Source of the DNA: Dickeya chrysanthemi NCPPB 402
Lineage (GTDB): Bacteria > Pseudomonadota > Gammaproteobacteria > Enterobacterales > Enterobacteriaceae
DNA length: 64,000 nucleotides
Assembly: GCF_000406105.1 (NCBI RefSeq)
Contig: NZ_CM001974.1
Span: forward strand, 858,735-922,734
Direction: 5' to 3'
Shown one piece after another: positions 55,292 to 64,000 of this stretch. How positions within the stretch are numbered: the stretch's first letter is position 1; every line of letters begins with the position of its first letter. The notes under the pieces were generated by a model. It was not told where the DNA came from. It saw only the letters and a list, made by a program, of their open reading frames with translations, and did not search any database. The position numbers and the translations under genes were made by a program.

Positions 55292-56506
55292 ATGGGAAGC
55301 CAAATCGTTAACTGGCGTCAGATCGCTGTGTGTTCGGTTATTACTCTGGGACTGGCTGGTTGTGCAAACGACAATAATCAGTCAGCCCCGATCAGCAGCG
55401 TGGGAGGTAACGGCGAGGGAAGCCGTTCAGGCAGTACGGCCACCTATTCACCACCGCCGCGAATCTCCAGCATGGGAAGCGTCAGCAATAATACGCAGCC
55501 CGTTCCTTCAGCGAGCGCCAGTCAAACGGCGAGTGGGGCGCCAATCACCACTCATGAAGGGAAAATCGTCTATAACCGCAGTTATAACAGCATCCCCAAA
55601 GGGAGTTATACCGGCAATACCTACACGGTAAAACGTGGCGATACGTTGTTCTATATCGCCTGGATTACCGGTAATGATTATCGCGAGCTGGCGCAACGCA
55701 ACAATATTCAGGAACCGTATAGTCTGAATGTCGGTCAGTCGCTGAGCCTCGGCAGTAATATGAACGCCGGGGGGAACACGCAAGGTATGGCGATTGCCAG
55801 TGCGCCGTCGGTGTCCACTCCTGTCGCCAGCAACCCGGCCAACAGCGGCCATATGTTGCCTGAGAATACCGCCAAAGCCTCTGGCGGCGGTCGCATGCTG
55901 TCGGGCAATAATAATGCAAATAGCAGCGGCCATATGCTGCCGGCCAACGCCGCCGCGGCTGGTGCCGTATCGGCATCGTCCCCGACACAAATGCAAACTG
56001 CGCAGGTTGATTCTCAACCAACTAATGCGTATTCTGAGGATTCGGGTAAACAGAATGCGGGCGGTAAGATGCTGCCTGCGGCAGGGGCGGCAGCTACGCT
56101 TCCTGCTACCGAACCGACGCAAACCAACACGGCAATTGCCAGTTGGCGTTGGCCTACAGATGGGAAAGTCATAGATAGTTTCTCAGCCTCAGAGGGGGGA
56201 AATAAAGGGATTGATATCGCCGGCTCACGTGGGCAATCCGTCGTCGCTACCGCTTCCGGGCGCGTAGTGTATGCGGGTAACGCGTTACGCGGTTACGGTA
56301 ATCTGATAATCATCAAACATAATGATGATTACCTGAGCGCCTATGCCCATAACGAAACCATGCTGGTCCGGGAACAACAAGAGGTAAAGGCGGGTCAACA
56401 AATCGCTACCATGGGTAGCACCGGAACCAGTTCAGTACGCTTGCATTTTGAAATTCGTTACAAGGGGAAATCCGTAAACCCGCTGCGTTTCCTTCCGCAG
56501 CGATAA
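55292..56506 (+). CDS. nlpD: Murein hydrolase activator NlpD (outer-membrane lipoprotein)
   Basis: Septal activator of amidase AmiC. The lipobox LAGC is at about residues 22-25; a LysM domain (about 108-155, [14 protein letters not shown]) is followed by a linker and a degenerate LytM/M23 domain (about 285-404). Canonical zinc ligands are missing (NKGIDIAG in place of HxGxD), as expected for an activator. The linker has four GHMLP-like motifs. The ATG at 55292 follows GGGGGA; the TTG at 55268 is unlikely. It has 404 residues (E. coli 379). The main rpoS promoter is expected inside this gene. Confidence 0.94.
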   Translation: MGSQIVNWRQIAVCSVITLGLAGCANDNNQSAPISSVGGNGEGSRSGSTATYSPPPRISSMGSVSNNTQPVPSASASQTASGAPITTHEGKIVYNRSYNSIPKGSYTGNTYTVKRGDTLFYIAWITGNDYRELAQRNNIQEPYSLNVGQSLSLGSNMNAGGNTQGMAIASAPSVSTPVASNPANSGHMLPENTAKASGGGRMLSGNNNANSSGHMLPANAAAAGAVSASSPTQMQTAQVDSQPTNAYSEDSGKQNAGGKMLPAAGAAATLPATEPTQTNTAIASWRWPTDGKVIDSFSASEGGNKGIDIAGSRGQSVVATASGRVVYAGNALRGYGNLIIIKHNDDYLSAYAHNETMLVREQQEVKAGQQIATMGSTGTSSVRLHFEIRYKGKSVNPLRFLPQR

Positions 56507-56559
56507 ATCGGGCAGAGTATTTCGGTATTCTGCCATGGGATCACGGGTAGGAGCCACTT
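56450..56559 (+). promoter_or_regulatory. rpoS mRNA leader, small-RNA-responsive region
   Basis: From 56448 on, the sequence closely follows the E. coli rpoS leader, where DsrA and RprA pair to open the ribosome site (GAAATTCGTTACAAGGGG). It has the hairpin GCTGCG/CGCAGC (about 56482-56502) and an identical GGGATCACGGGTAGGAGCC before the start. In between, a short GGCAGA/TCTGCC hairpin (56510-56534) replaces a longer E. coli segment. Regulation by Hfq and small RNAs is inferred. Confidence 0.7.
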
Positions 56560-57552
56560 ATGAGCCAAAATACGCTGAAAGTTAACGAGTTACATGAAGA
56601 TGCTGAATTTGATGAGAATGGAGTCGACGTTTTTGACGACAAAGCGCTGGCAGAGGAAGAAACCGGCGATAGCGATCTACTCGATGAGGAATTGCTCTCG
56701 CAAGGAACTGCACAGCGTGTGCTGGATGCTACTCAGCTCTATTTGGGAGAGATCGGCTACTCACCTCTTCTGACGGCGGAAGAAGAAGTCTATTTTGCCC
56801 GTCGGGCGCTACGCGGCGATCTCTCCTCTCGCCGCCGTATGATTGAGAGTAACCTGCGGCTGGTGGTGAAGATCGCCCGCCGCTACAACAATCGAGGGCT
56901 GGCGTTGCTGGACTTGATTGAAGAAGGGAACCTCGGCCTGATCCGTGCCGTTGAGAAATTTGACCCTGAACGTGGGTTCCGTTTTTCAACATATGCCACC
57001 TGGTGGATCCGTCAGACCATTGAACGGGCCATCATGAACCAGACGCGTACTATTCGTTTACCTATCCATATCGTTAAAGAACTCAATGTCTATCTGCGTA
57101 CTGCGCGTGAGCTTTCTCACAAGCTTGACCACGAGCCGAGTGCGGAAGAGATTGCCGAACGGTTGGATAAACCGGTGGATGACGTAAACCGTATGCTGCG
57201 TCTTAACGAGCGCATCACATCGGTAGATACGCCGCTGGGAGGCGATTCGGAAAAAGCGTTGCTGGATATTCTGGCCGATGAGAAGGATAACGGCCCGGAA
57301 GACACCACTCAGGATAACGATATGAAACAGAATATCGTTAAGTGGTTGTTTGAACTGAACGCTAAACAGCGCGAGGTACTGGCTCGCCGTTTCGGTCTGT
57401 TGGGATATGAGGCAGCGACGCTGGAAGATGTCGGTCGTGAAATAGGTCTGACCCGCGAACGGGTTCGCCAGATTCAGGTAGAAGGGTTGCGTCGTCTGCG
57501 TGAAATTCTGCAGGTACAAGGTCTGGACATCGAAGAACTGTTCCGCGAGTAA
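56560..57552 (+). CDS. rpoS: RNA polymerase sigma factor RpoS
   Basis: Stationary-phase and general stress sigma factor. Region 1.2 onwards matches the family: [20 protein letters not shown], region 2 ([43 protein letters not shown]), region 3 and the region 4 helix-turn-helix ([19 protein letters not shown]). It has 330 residues, the same as E. coli, and ends DIEELFRE. Levels are expected to respond to small RNAs at the leader and to ClpXP/RssB proteolysis. Confidence 0.97.
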   Translation: MSQNTLKVNELHEDAEFDENGVDVFDDKALAEEETGDSDLLDEELLSQGTAQRVLDATQLYLGEIGYSPLLTAEEEVYFARRALRGDLSSRRRMIESNLRLVVKIARRYNNRGLALLDLIEEGNLGLIRAVEKFDPERGFRFSTYATWWIRQTIERAIMNQTRTIRLPIHIVKELNVYLRTARELSHKLDHEPSAEEIAERLDKPVDDVNRMLRLNERITSVDTPLGGDSEKALLDILADEKDNGPEDTTQDNDMKQNIVKWLFELNAKQREVLARRFGLLGYEAATLEDVGREIGLTRERVRQIQVEGLRRLREILQVQGLDIEELFRE

Positions 57553-57576
57553 CTCGTACAATAATTAACATGGCAC

Positions 57577-57608
57577 AAAAAAATGGTGGGTTGCCCCACC
57601 ATTTTTTA
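57577..57608. terminator. Bidirectional terminator between rpoS and proS
   Basis: GGTGGG pairs with CCCACC around a short loop, with seven A residues before and six T residues after, so it can serve both converging genes. Confidence 0.88.
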
Positions 57609-57628
57609 TATCTGCAATACGGCCTGTG

Positions 57629-59347
57629 TTATCGGGCGCACTGAGATAACAAGAATTCGACGATATCGCCGGCTTTGATCATCTCTTTTTCGCCTTTACG
57701 ACGGTGCTTGTATTCGATCTCGTCATTATCCAGATTGCGATCGCCGATCACGATGGTGTGCGGAATACCGATCAGCTCCATGTCCGCAAACATCACCCCA
57801 GGACGTTCCTTACGATCATCCAGTAATACATCGATACCGTTAGCGCGTAACTGCTGGTAAATCCCCTCGGCCACTTCCTGCACGCGGAAGGATTTATGCA
57901 TGTTCATCGGCAGAATCGCTACCTGGAACGGCGCAATCGCATCAGGCCAGATAATACCGCGGTCATCGTGGTTCTGCTCAATGGCGGCGGCAATCACACG
58001 TGTGACGCCGATACCGTAGCACCCCATGGTCAGGATCTGGTTGCGGCCATCTTCACCTTGTACCGTTGCTTTTAACGCTTCAGAGTATTTTTTACCCAGT
58101 TGGAAGATATGACCTACTTCAATACCGCGTTTGATGAGCAGCGTGCCTTTACCGTCCGGGCTGCGATCGCCTTCTACCACATTACGGATATCCGCAACCT
58201 GCGGCAGCGCGACGTCACGTTCCCAGTTGATGCCGAAATAATGTTTTCCATCGATATTGGCACCGGCGCTGAAATCGCTCATTACCGCCACGGTCCGGTC
58301 AATAATAACCGGCACCGGTATGTTGACCGGTCCCAGAGAGCCTGGGCCTGCTTTCACAATCGCACGGATTTCATCCTCAGTCGCAAAAGTCAGTGGGCTG
58401 GCAACCTGCTCCAGTTTTTCCGCTTTGACTTCGTTCAGCTCGTGATCGCCGCGTACCAGCAGGGCAACCAGTTTATGGCCGCTTTCTTCGGTCGCTTTCA
58501 CCAGCAACGTCTTCACGGTTTTTTCCACCGGCAGGTTGAACTGTGCGACCAGCTCTGCAATCGTTTTGGCGTTAGGGGTATCCACCAACGTCATGGATTG
58601 GGTCGGCGCGCTTAAGCTATGTTCAGGAGCGACAGCTTCCGCCAGCTCGATATTGGCGGCGTAATCCGATTCCGTGGAGAATACGATATCGTCTTCGCCA
58701 CTGCTGGCCAGTACCTGGAATTCGTGCGATGCATTGCCGCCGATTGAACCGGTATCCGCCTGTACCGGACGGAAATCCAGGTCCATACGGCTGAAAATCT
58801 TGCTGTAAGCCGCGAACATCGCATCATACGTCACCTGCAGGGATTCCTGCGTGGTATGGAACGAATAGGCATCTTTCATCAGGAATTCGCGGGCACGCAT
58901 GACACCAAAACGCGGACGAACTTCATCACGGAACTTGGTCTGGATCTGATAGAAATTCAGCGGCAACTGCTTGTATGAGCTGATTTCGTTACGGATCAAA
59001 TCAGTAATCACTTCTTCATGCGTTGGGCCGAGCACAAAAGGGCGGTCGCCACGGTCAACAAAGCGCAGCAGTTCCGGGCCATATTGTTCCCAGCGGCCGC
59101 TTTCCTGCCATAGGTCGGCGGGTTGAACCACCGGCATTGAAATTTCGATGGCGCCGGCGTTATTCATTTCTTCACGCACGATGTTTTCGACTTTTTTCAG
59201 CACCCGCAAACCGGTCGGCAACCAGGTATAAAGGCCGGAAGCCAGTTTACGAATCATCCCGGCACGCAGCATCAACTGATGGCTGATGACTTCGGCATCG
59301 GCAGGCGTCTCCTTCAGCGTGGAGAGCATGTATTGACTTGTACGCAT
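57629..59347 (-). CDS. proS: Prolyl-tRNA synthetase
   Basis: Class II synthetase of the bacterial type. Motif 1 region, motif 2 ([26 protein letters not shown], about 135-165) and motif 3 ([17 protein letters not shown]) bracket the INS editing domain (about 225-400) that clears Ala-tRNA-Pro; a C-terminal anticodon domain follows. It has 572 residues, the E. coli length. It is convergent with rpoS, whereas in E. coli these genes are far apart. Confidence 0.97.
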   Translation of the reverse strand: MRTSQYMLSTLKETPADAEVISHQLMLRAGMIRKLASGLYTWLPTGLRVLKKVENIVREEMNNAGAIEISMPVVQPADLWQESGRWEQYGPELLRFVDRGDRPFVLGPTHEEVITDLIRNEISSYKQLPLNFYQIQTKFRDEVRPRFGVMRAREFLMKDAYSFHTTQESLQVTYDAMFAAYSKIFSRMDLDFRPVQADTGSIGGNASHEFQVLASSGEDDIVFSTESDYAANIELAEAVAPEHSLSAPTQSMTLVDTPNAKTIAELVAQFNLPVEKTVKTLLVKATEESGHKLVALLVRGDHELNEVKAEKLEQVASPLTFATEDEIRAIVKAGPGSLGPVNIPVPVIIDRTVAVMSDFSAGANIDGKHYFGINWERDVALPQVADIRNVVEGDRSPDGKGTLLIKRGIEVGHIFQLGKKYSEALKATVQGEDGRNQILTMGCYGIGVTRVIAAAIEQNHDDRGIIWPDAIAPFQVAILPMNMHKSFRVQEVAEGIYQQLRANGIDVLLDDRKERPGVMFADMELIGIPHTIVIGDRNLDNDEIEYKHRRKGEKEMIKAGDIVEFLLSQCAR

Positions 59348-59461
59348 GATTTTGAGTTCCGTCAGAACAAATAAATAGCATTAACCACAATGTGGTTCAG
59401 GCAGAAAAAGTGGTTTAGTTTACCAGTGCGGGCCGTTCCCCAAAAGGCGCTGCCGTGTTTT

Positions 59462-60169
59462 TTAACCGATATCGAGGCTGATGACTTCCGTTTGCCCGTT
59501 GATTACGCGCCATTTAACATTGAATTCCAGTAGCCGGGCGGCATAAACCTTGGCGTCGTCTTCCCCTTTGCGATAAGCCGGTCGGGGGTCCTGGGCCAAA
59601 ACCTGAGTAATGAAACGTTGTAAATTAGGGTGGCATTGTTGTTGTTCCATCAACTGTTGCTCTGCTAATGCGGAAAAACAGACGGGCATATCGGCGGCAG
59701 GGGCTAACTGTGCGAAACCCGCACGAGCTTGAGGGTGACTTTCCGCAAACGGTAAATACGGTTTGATATCGATGATGGGGGTACCATCCACCAGATCCAG
59801 ACTGCCCAGCTCCAGTATCACGCTATCTCTCACCGTATGTATTGCCTTAAGTTCAACCAGCGACATACCTATCGGATTCGGGCGAAACGTCGAGCGGGTG
59901 GCGAATACGCCCATACGTGTATTACCGCCTAAACGGGGAGGTCTGACGGTCGGCCGCCAGCCTGCGGAGGCTGTCTGGTGAAAAACGAACAACAGCCACA
60001 GGTGGCTGAAGTCTTCGAGCCCGCGTACGGCTTCGGGTTGGTTGTAAGGTGAGAGAAGATGTAATTCTCCACCGCCATCCTTAATCAGACCGGGTTGCCG
60101 GGGAACGGCAAATTTTTCTTTGTAAGGTGAACGGATAACGCCGATCTGATTAAAGCAAAATTGACTCAT
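59462..60169 (-). CDS. trmO: tRNA (N6-threonylcarbamoyladenosine-37-N6)-methyltransferase
   Basis: SAM-dependent methyltransferase (TsaA/YaeB family) that converts t6A37 to m6t6A37 in tRNA-Thr. The beta-barrel SAM-binding region has IGVIRSPYKEKFAVPRQPG, GLEDFSHLWLLFVFH and GVFATRSTFRPNPIGMSLVEL; the C-terminal part includes DPRPAYRKGEDD. The ATG at 60169 overlaps the rcsF stop as ATGA and gives 235 residues, as in E. coli. Confidence 0.94.
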   Translation of the reverse strand: MSQFCFNQIGVIRSPYKEKFAVPRQPGLIKDGGGELHLLSPYNQPEAVRGLEDFSHLWLLFVFHQTASAGWRPTVRPPRLGGNTRMGVFATRSTFRPNPIGMSLVELKAIHTVRDSVILELGSLDLVDGTPIIDIKPYLPFAESHPQARAGFAQLAPAADMPVCFSALAEQQLMEQQQCHPNLQRFITQVLAQDPRPAYRKGEDDAKVYAARLLEFNVKWRVINGQTEVISLDIG

Positions 60170-60573
60170 TGCGCGGAAACTTTCAGTGCGGTGCCCTGAC
60201 AAACGGCCTGACGGTAGCATCCCGCCACATTGCTGACGACTTGGCAGTCATGCAACAGTACGGCATTGGCTTTCATGGCGGTAGCGCGGTTCTGCATCTT
60301 TCTGCGGGCGGATGGAATACTGGGAGGTGTATCCTGCGCGCTGGATTGACAGGAGGAGCCCGATACTTCACCCATATCACGGAATGGTTTGCCTACCAGT
60401 TCTTCTGCACTTTTATACAGCACGGCTGGTGCCGGATGCGCAACCGGCTTCGGCTTCGGCGGCGGTTCAACAACTGCCGGGGGCTGAGGTTGCGGGGCCG
60501 GTGCCGCAGGTTTGTGCAGCAGGGAACATCCTGTTAGCGAAAACGCTAGCAGTAGAACAGGTACAGCACGCAT
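60166..60573 (-). CDS. rcsF: Outer-membrane lipoprotein RcsF
   Basis: Sensor that activates the Rcs phosphorelay on envelope and LPS stress. The lipobox LTGC is at residues 13-16, then a proline-rich flexible linker (about 22-50) and the globular domain with four cysteines (SGSSCQSS, HDCQV, GCYRQAVC) that form the two long-range disulfides of the family. It has 135 residues (E. coli 134). AGAGG precedes the ATG, and it is coupled to trmO by a 4-base overlap. Confidence 0.94.
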   Translation of the reverse strand: MRAVPVLLLAFSLTGCSLLHKPAAPAPQPQPPAVVEPPPKPKPVAHPAPAVLYKSAEELVGKPFRDMGEVSGSSCQSSAQDTPPSIPSARRKMQNRATAMKANAVLLHDCQVVSNVAGCYRQAVCQGTALKVSAQ

Positions 60574-60621
60574 AAATTTTCCTCTGGCTTGGATAAAGTG
60601 CGATTATTGAAGCAAGCTATA

Positions 60622-60655
60622 CAGAAAATAACAAGACGGGCAGATGCCCGTCTTG
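60622..60655 (-). terminator. Intrinsic terminator of metNIQ
   Basis: A perfect 11-bp stem (CAAGACGGGCA and its complement) with a 2-base loop, followed on the minus strand by TTATTTT, 34 bases past the metQ stop. Confidence 0.8.
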
Positions 60656-60688
60656 ACTCTCTTTTGATGCAATAAAGTAAGTATTAAC

Positions 60689-61504
60689 TTACCAGCCTTT
60701 CACCGCACCACCGTTAAATACCTTCAGTGCAGCCTGATTTACCTCGTCAGACTGGTAAGCTTTGACAAATTTTTTCACATTTTCTGCGTCTTTGTTGTCT
60801 TCACGAGCAACCAGCAGGTTAACGTACGGTGAGTCTTTTTCTTCCACAAACAAACCGTCTTTGGTCGGCGTCAGGTTAATCTGACTGGCGTAGGTGGTGT
60901 TGATGATGGCCAGAGCAATCTGATCGTCGTCCAGAGAGCGTGGCAACTGCGGCGCTTCCAGCTCAACCAGTTTCAGGTTTTTCTGGTTTTCAGTGACATC
61001 CAGTACGGTTGGCAGCAGGCCAACGTTGTCTTTCAGTTTGATCAGGCCAACTTTCTGCAGCAGCAGCAGCGAACGTCCCAGATTCGTCGGGTCGTTAGGC
61101 AGGGCGACTTGGGCGCCGTTCTGCAACTCGGTCAGCGATTTGATTTTCTTGGAGTAACCCGCGATCGGATACACGAACGTGTTGCCGACGGAAACCAGCT
61201 TGTAGCCGCGATCTTTGATTTGCTGGTCGAGATACGGTTTGTGCTGGAAGGCATTCAGGTCGATATCGCCTTTGCTCAGCGCTTCGTTCGGCAGCACGTA
61301 ATCATTAAAGGTCACCAGCTCAACATCCAGGCCGTATTTTTCTTTAGCCACTTTCTGCGCCACTTCAGCTACCTGCTGCTCGGCACCAACGATTACGCCG
61401 ACTTTAATGTGGTTAGGGTTCTTCTGCTCCTGACCGCATCCTGCCAGCGCCAGTGCACCAATTAACGCCCCAACCGCTGCGAGAGATTTCAATTTAATTG
61501 CCAT
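60689..61504 (-). CDS. metQ: D-methionine-binding lipoprotein MetQ
   Basis: Substrate-binding lipoprotein of the MetNIQ ABC importer for D- and L-methionine. The signal peptide ends in the lipobox LAGC (about 20-23), followed by the NLPA-family fold (IKVGVIVGAEQQVAE, NAFQHKPYLDQQ, ALPNDPTNLGRSLLLLQ). It has 271 residues, the E. coli length. It is last in the metN-metI-metQ operon, with a terminator behind it. Confidence 0.96.
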   Translation of the reverse strand: MAIKLKSLAAVGALIGALALAGCGQEQKNPNHIKVGVIVGAEQQVAEVAQKVAKEKYGLDVELVTFNDYVLPNEALSKGDIDLNAFQHKPYLDQQIKDRGYKLVSVGNTFVYPIAGYSKKIKSLTELQNGAQVALPNDPTNLGRSLLLLQKVGLIKLKDNVGLLPTVLDVTENQKNLKLVELEAPQLPRSLDDDQIALAIINTTYASQINLTPTKDGLFVEEKDSPYVNLLVAREDNKDAENVKKFVKAYQSDEVNQAALKVFNGGAVKGW

Positions 61505-61566
61505 TTTTTACCTCTGTGTAATGTTTTAACCTGCACTGAAGAATGATAGGCGCGATGATAAACCCA

Positions 61567-62220
61567 TTATTTATGGGTAACCGCGCGTACTGCTCTGTCG
61601 CCAAAGAATTGAATCAGATAAACCAGAACCACCAGCAGAACCAGTACGGTATTCATCACGGTGGCGTTATAACCGACATAGCCGTACTGATAACCAATCT
61701 GCCCTAAACCACCAGCACCGACGGCTCCGCCCATGGCTGAATAGCCTACCAGTGTAATCAATGTAATAGTGGCGGCATTGATCAGGCCGGGAAGAGCCTC
61801 TGGTAGCAGAATTTTGCGGATAATCTGCAATGGCGTGGCGCCCATAGCGCGTGCCGCTTCGATTAAACCGGTTGGAATCTCCAGCAGGGCATTTTCTACC
61901 ATACGAGCGATAAACGGTGCAGCACCCACCGTCAACGGTACGATGGCTGCCTGTAAGCCAATCGCGGTTCCGACAATGATTCGGGTAAACGGAATCATCC
62001 ACACCAATAAAATAATGAAGGGAATTGAGCGGAAGATGTTTACCAACGCGGAAATACTGCTGTAGAGCTTGGGATTAGCGATAATCTGCCCGGGCCGGGT
62101 GATATACAGCAGCACGCCGATAGGCAAACCCAGCACAAAGCCGAAAAAGCCTGACACGAAAGTCATTACCACGGTTTCCCATACTCCGCGGGCAAGCAAC
62201 CAGATCATGGCTTCAGACAT
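61567..62220 (-). CDS. metI: D-methionine ABC transporter permease MetI
   Basis: Inner-membrane permease with about five transmembrane helices and the EAA loop ([19 protein letters not shown], about 130-150) that contacts MetN. It has 217 residues from the ATG at 62220, the same as E. coli. The start lies within the last codons of metN (8-base overlap), indicating coupling; a start at 62235 is less consistent with the family. Confidence 0.95.
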   Translation of the reverse strand: MSEAMIWLLARGVWETVVMTFVSGFFGFVLGLPIGVLLYITRPGQIIANPKLYSSISALVNIFRSIPFIILLVWMIPFTRIIVGTAIGLQAAIVPLTVGAAPFIARMVENALLEIPTGLIEAARAMGATPLQIIRKILLPEALPGLINAATITLITLVGYSAMGGAVGAGGLGQIGYQYGYVGYNATVMNTVLVLLVVLVYLIQFFGDRAVRAVTHK

Positions 62221-63244
62221 AACCCAATACCTCAATATTCACGTGATGTTGCTGCAGAAAGGCGATAGCTGCCTGAGTGTCGGTTTCTTGCCCGTGCATT
62301 TCGGCCAGCATGATGCCGAATTTAACGCCGCCGGCGTAATCCATCTGTGCACTGATAATGTTATTGTTGACGTTGAATTTGCGGGCCACTTCGGACAGTA
62401 GTGGTGCATCAACCGACTGACCGGTAAATTCCATGCGTAATATCGGTACGCTATCCTGGCGAGGTGACGTCGACAATCGTTGCTGATAGTCATCCGGAAT
62501 ATCCAGATGCAGGGTAGATTGAATGAACTTTTGCGCCAGTGGCGTTTTAGGGTGTGAGAACACTTCGCTGACTGTATCTTGCTCAATCAGTTTACCGTCG
62601 CTGATCACCGCAACCTGATCACAAATGCGTTTAACAACATCCATTTCGTGCGTAATTAGCAGAATGGTCAGCCCCAACCGGCGATTGATGTCTTTCAGTA
62701 ATTCAAGAATAGAACGGGTGGTGGCTGGGTCCAGCGCACTGGTCGCTTCATCGCATAGCAAGACTTTTGGATTGCTTGCCAGCGCGCGGGCAATCGCAAC
62801 GCGCTGTTTTTGCCCGCCGGACAGGTTGGCCGGATATGCGTCATGTTTGTCTGATAGCCCAACCAAATCCAGTAGTTGATGGACCCGCTGCTTGATTTCG
62901 GAAGCCGGGGTATTGTCCAATTCCAGCGGCAGCGCCACATTGCCAAATACGGTGCGTGAAGATAGCAAATTGAAGTGCTGGAAAATCATGCCGATTTGAC
63001 GACGAGTATGTGTCAACTGGCTTTCCGACAGGCTCATCAGATCCTTGCCGTCAATAAGTACTTTCCCCTGAGTCGGTCTTTCCAGCAGATTCACGCAACG
63101 AATCAGTGTGCTTTTTCCTGCACCTGATGCACCAATTACGCCATAAATCTGACCAGCAGGGACGCGTAATGTCACGTCGTCAAGCGCGGTGACGGCGCGG
63201 CTTTTTTGCTGAAAAACCTTTGTAATATTAATTAGTTCAATCAT
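62213..63244 (-). CDS. metN: D-methionine ABC transporter ATPase MetN
   Basis: ATPase of the methionine importer. Walker [10 protein letters not shown] (about 38-46), signature [15 protein letters not shown], Walker [12 protein letters not shown], switch ITHEMDVV, and a C-terminal regulatory domain (about 265-343) that binds methionine and inhibits transport. The ATG at 63244 gives 343 residues as in E. coli; an in-frame TTG at 63256 would add four. It is first in metNIQ, controlled by the MetJ-type boxes 72 bases upstream. Confidence 0.95.
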   Translation of the reverse strand: MIELINITKVFQQKSRAVTALDDVTLRVPAGQIYGVIGASGAGKSTLIRCVNLLERPTQGKVLIDGKDLMSLSESQLTHTRRQIGMIFQHFNLLSSRTVFGNVALPLELDNTPASEIKQRVHQLLDLVGLSDKHDAYPANLSGGQKQRVAIARALASNPKVLLCDEATSALDPATTRSILELLKDINRRLGLTILLITHEMDVVKRICDQVAVISDGKLIEQDTVSEVFSHPKTPLAQKFIQSTLHLDIPDDYQQRLSTSPRQDSVPILRMEFTGQSVDAPLLSEVARKFNVNNNIISAQMDYAGGVKFGIMLAEMHGQETDTQAAIAFLQQHHVNIEVLGYV

Positions 63245-63315
63245 AAGTTTTATCAAAGATGCCGATGGCCGGATTAGAACTCATGATGTTCCGACCCAAT
63301 GTGGATGGGATGTTA

Positions 63316-63331
63316 AGGCGTCTAGACGTCT
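63316..63331 (-). promoter_or_regulatory. MetJ operator (two met boxes) upstream of metN
   Basis: Two adjacent 8-base met boxes: AGGCGTCT (7 of 8) and AGACGTCT (8 of 8 to the consensus). MetJ binds such tandem boxes cooperatively with S-adenosylmethionine. The site lies between metN and the divergent gmhB, so it most likely represses metNIQ. Confidence 0.88.
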
Positions 63332-63424
63332 AAGTCAATCAAGAAGCTATCGGTATGGCATCATCTATTGATGATGAAAACATGCGATACTACGCGCAAT
63401 TTACGCCATCAGGAGCAAAGGTAA

Positions 63425-63991
63425 GTGGTAAATAGCGTTCCAGCAATTTTTCTCGACCGTGACGGTACTATTAATGTAGACCATGGGTATGTTCATGAAA
63501 TCGATCAGTTTCAGTTTATCGATGGGGTGATTGAGGCCCTGCATGAGCTTAAAAAAATGGGTTTTGCTCTGGTGCTGGTAACTAACCAGTCAGGAATTGC
63601 CAGAGGGAAGTTCACTGAAGATCAGTTCATGCAACTGACCGAGTGGATGGATTGGTCGCTGGCCGATCGGGGTGTCGATCTGGATGGTATTTATTACTGT
63701 CCGCATCATCCTGATGCCGGTGAAGGGGAATACCGTCAACAGTGCGATTGCCGTAAACCTCAGCCAGGCATGTTCATCTCTGCGCAACGCCATCTGCATA
63801 TTGATATGGCGGCTTCCTATATGGTGGGCGACAAAATAGAAGATATGCAGGCGGCGCAGGCGGCAGGCGTAGGCACTAAAGTGTTGGTGAAAACGGGTAA
63901 GCCGGTGACTGAAGAAGGTGAAAAACTGGCTGATTGGGTCATTAATAGCCTGGCGGACTTGCCAAAAACGATAAAACAGCGCGCAAAATAA
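63425..63991 (+). CDS. gmhB: D-glycero-beta-D-manno-heptose 1,7-bisphosphate 7-phosphatase
   Basis: HAD-family phosphatase removing the 7-phosphate in ADP-heptose synthesis, between the two reactions of HldE. It has the nucleophile motif [11 protein letters not shown] (about 9-19), motif II in [11 protein letters not shown], the zinc site CPHHPD...CDCRKP and motif III/IV in MVGDKIEDM. The start is GTG (MVNSVPAIF), preceded by AGGAG and AAAGG. It has 188 residues (E. coli 191). The metN-gmhB divergence is as in E. coli. Confidence 0.95.
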   Translation: MVNSVPAIFLDRDGTINVDHGYVHEIDQFQFIDGVIEALHELKKMGFALVLVTNQSGIARGKFTEDQFMQLTEWMDWSLADRGVDLDGIYYCPHHPDAGEGEYRQQCDCRKPQPGMFISAQRHLHIDMAASYMVGDKIEDMQAAQAAGVGTKVLVKTGKPVTEEGEKLADWVINSLADLPKTIKQRAK

Positions 63992-64000
63992 TCGTAAGGG

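Overview
The window reads as a chromosomal segment of a soft-rot enterobacterium, most likely Dickeya (Pectobacteriaceae). Nearly every protein is close in sequence and length to its E. coli counterpart. The pair at 35712-38505, a GPH-family transporter followed by a GH105 hydrolase, matches the rhamnogalacturonide genes rhiT-rhiN known from Dickeya. Base composition is moderately GC-rich throughout except for an AT-rich patch near 14450-14810. I found no rRNA, tRNA, CRISPR array, prophage or intact insertion sequence.

Layout. 1-11164: uppP (cut at the left edge), cca, ygiM, ygiF, glnE and hldE in the E. coli order, then ligA-ypeB directly behind hldE. 11165-14190: two FlxA-like coiled-coil proteins and the aerotaxis receptor aer, all on the minus strand; both flxA-like genes have a sigma-28 (FliA) -10 element. 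14191-24543: a complete D-galactarate/D-glucarate pathway (garD divergent from gudP-gudX-gudD-garL-garR-garK). 24654-35189: barA, rlmD, relA, mazG, pyrG, eno. 35712-39548: rhiT-rhiN and an exported metallo-beta-lactamase-fold protein. 40035-41111: queE and queD (queuosine precursor). 41848-50850: assimilatory sulfate reduction (cysJIH, then cysG-cysDNC). 51010-57552: ygbE, ftsB, ispD, ispF, truD, pcm, nlpD, rpoS. 57629-63991: proS, trmO, rcsF, metQ-metI-metN under a MetJ-type operator, and gmhB.

How it works together. The gar/gud block takes galactarate and glucarate through 5-keto-4-deoxyglucarate to pyruvate and 2-phosphoglycerate, and eno lies in the same window. The cys block makes sulfide from sulfate, including the siroheme needed by CysI. 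relA, barA and rpoS are stress and global regulators. hldE and gmhB supply the ADP-heptose of the LPS core.

Most of the window is ordinary housekeeping sequence, and I see no obvious new multi-gene system. The most interesting structure is non-coding: a family of inverted-repeat elements ending in TATACCC/GGGTATA (five copies of differing integrity). Its two long members carry a series of hairpins whose arms change sequence but keep pairing. Also notable are an apparently deleted surE between truD and pcm, the hldE-ligA junction, the twin FlxA-like proteins with a shared C-terminal motif, an orphan coding remnant near queD, a structured leader before queE, and several perfect or near-perfect 10-18 bp tandem duplications.
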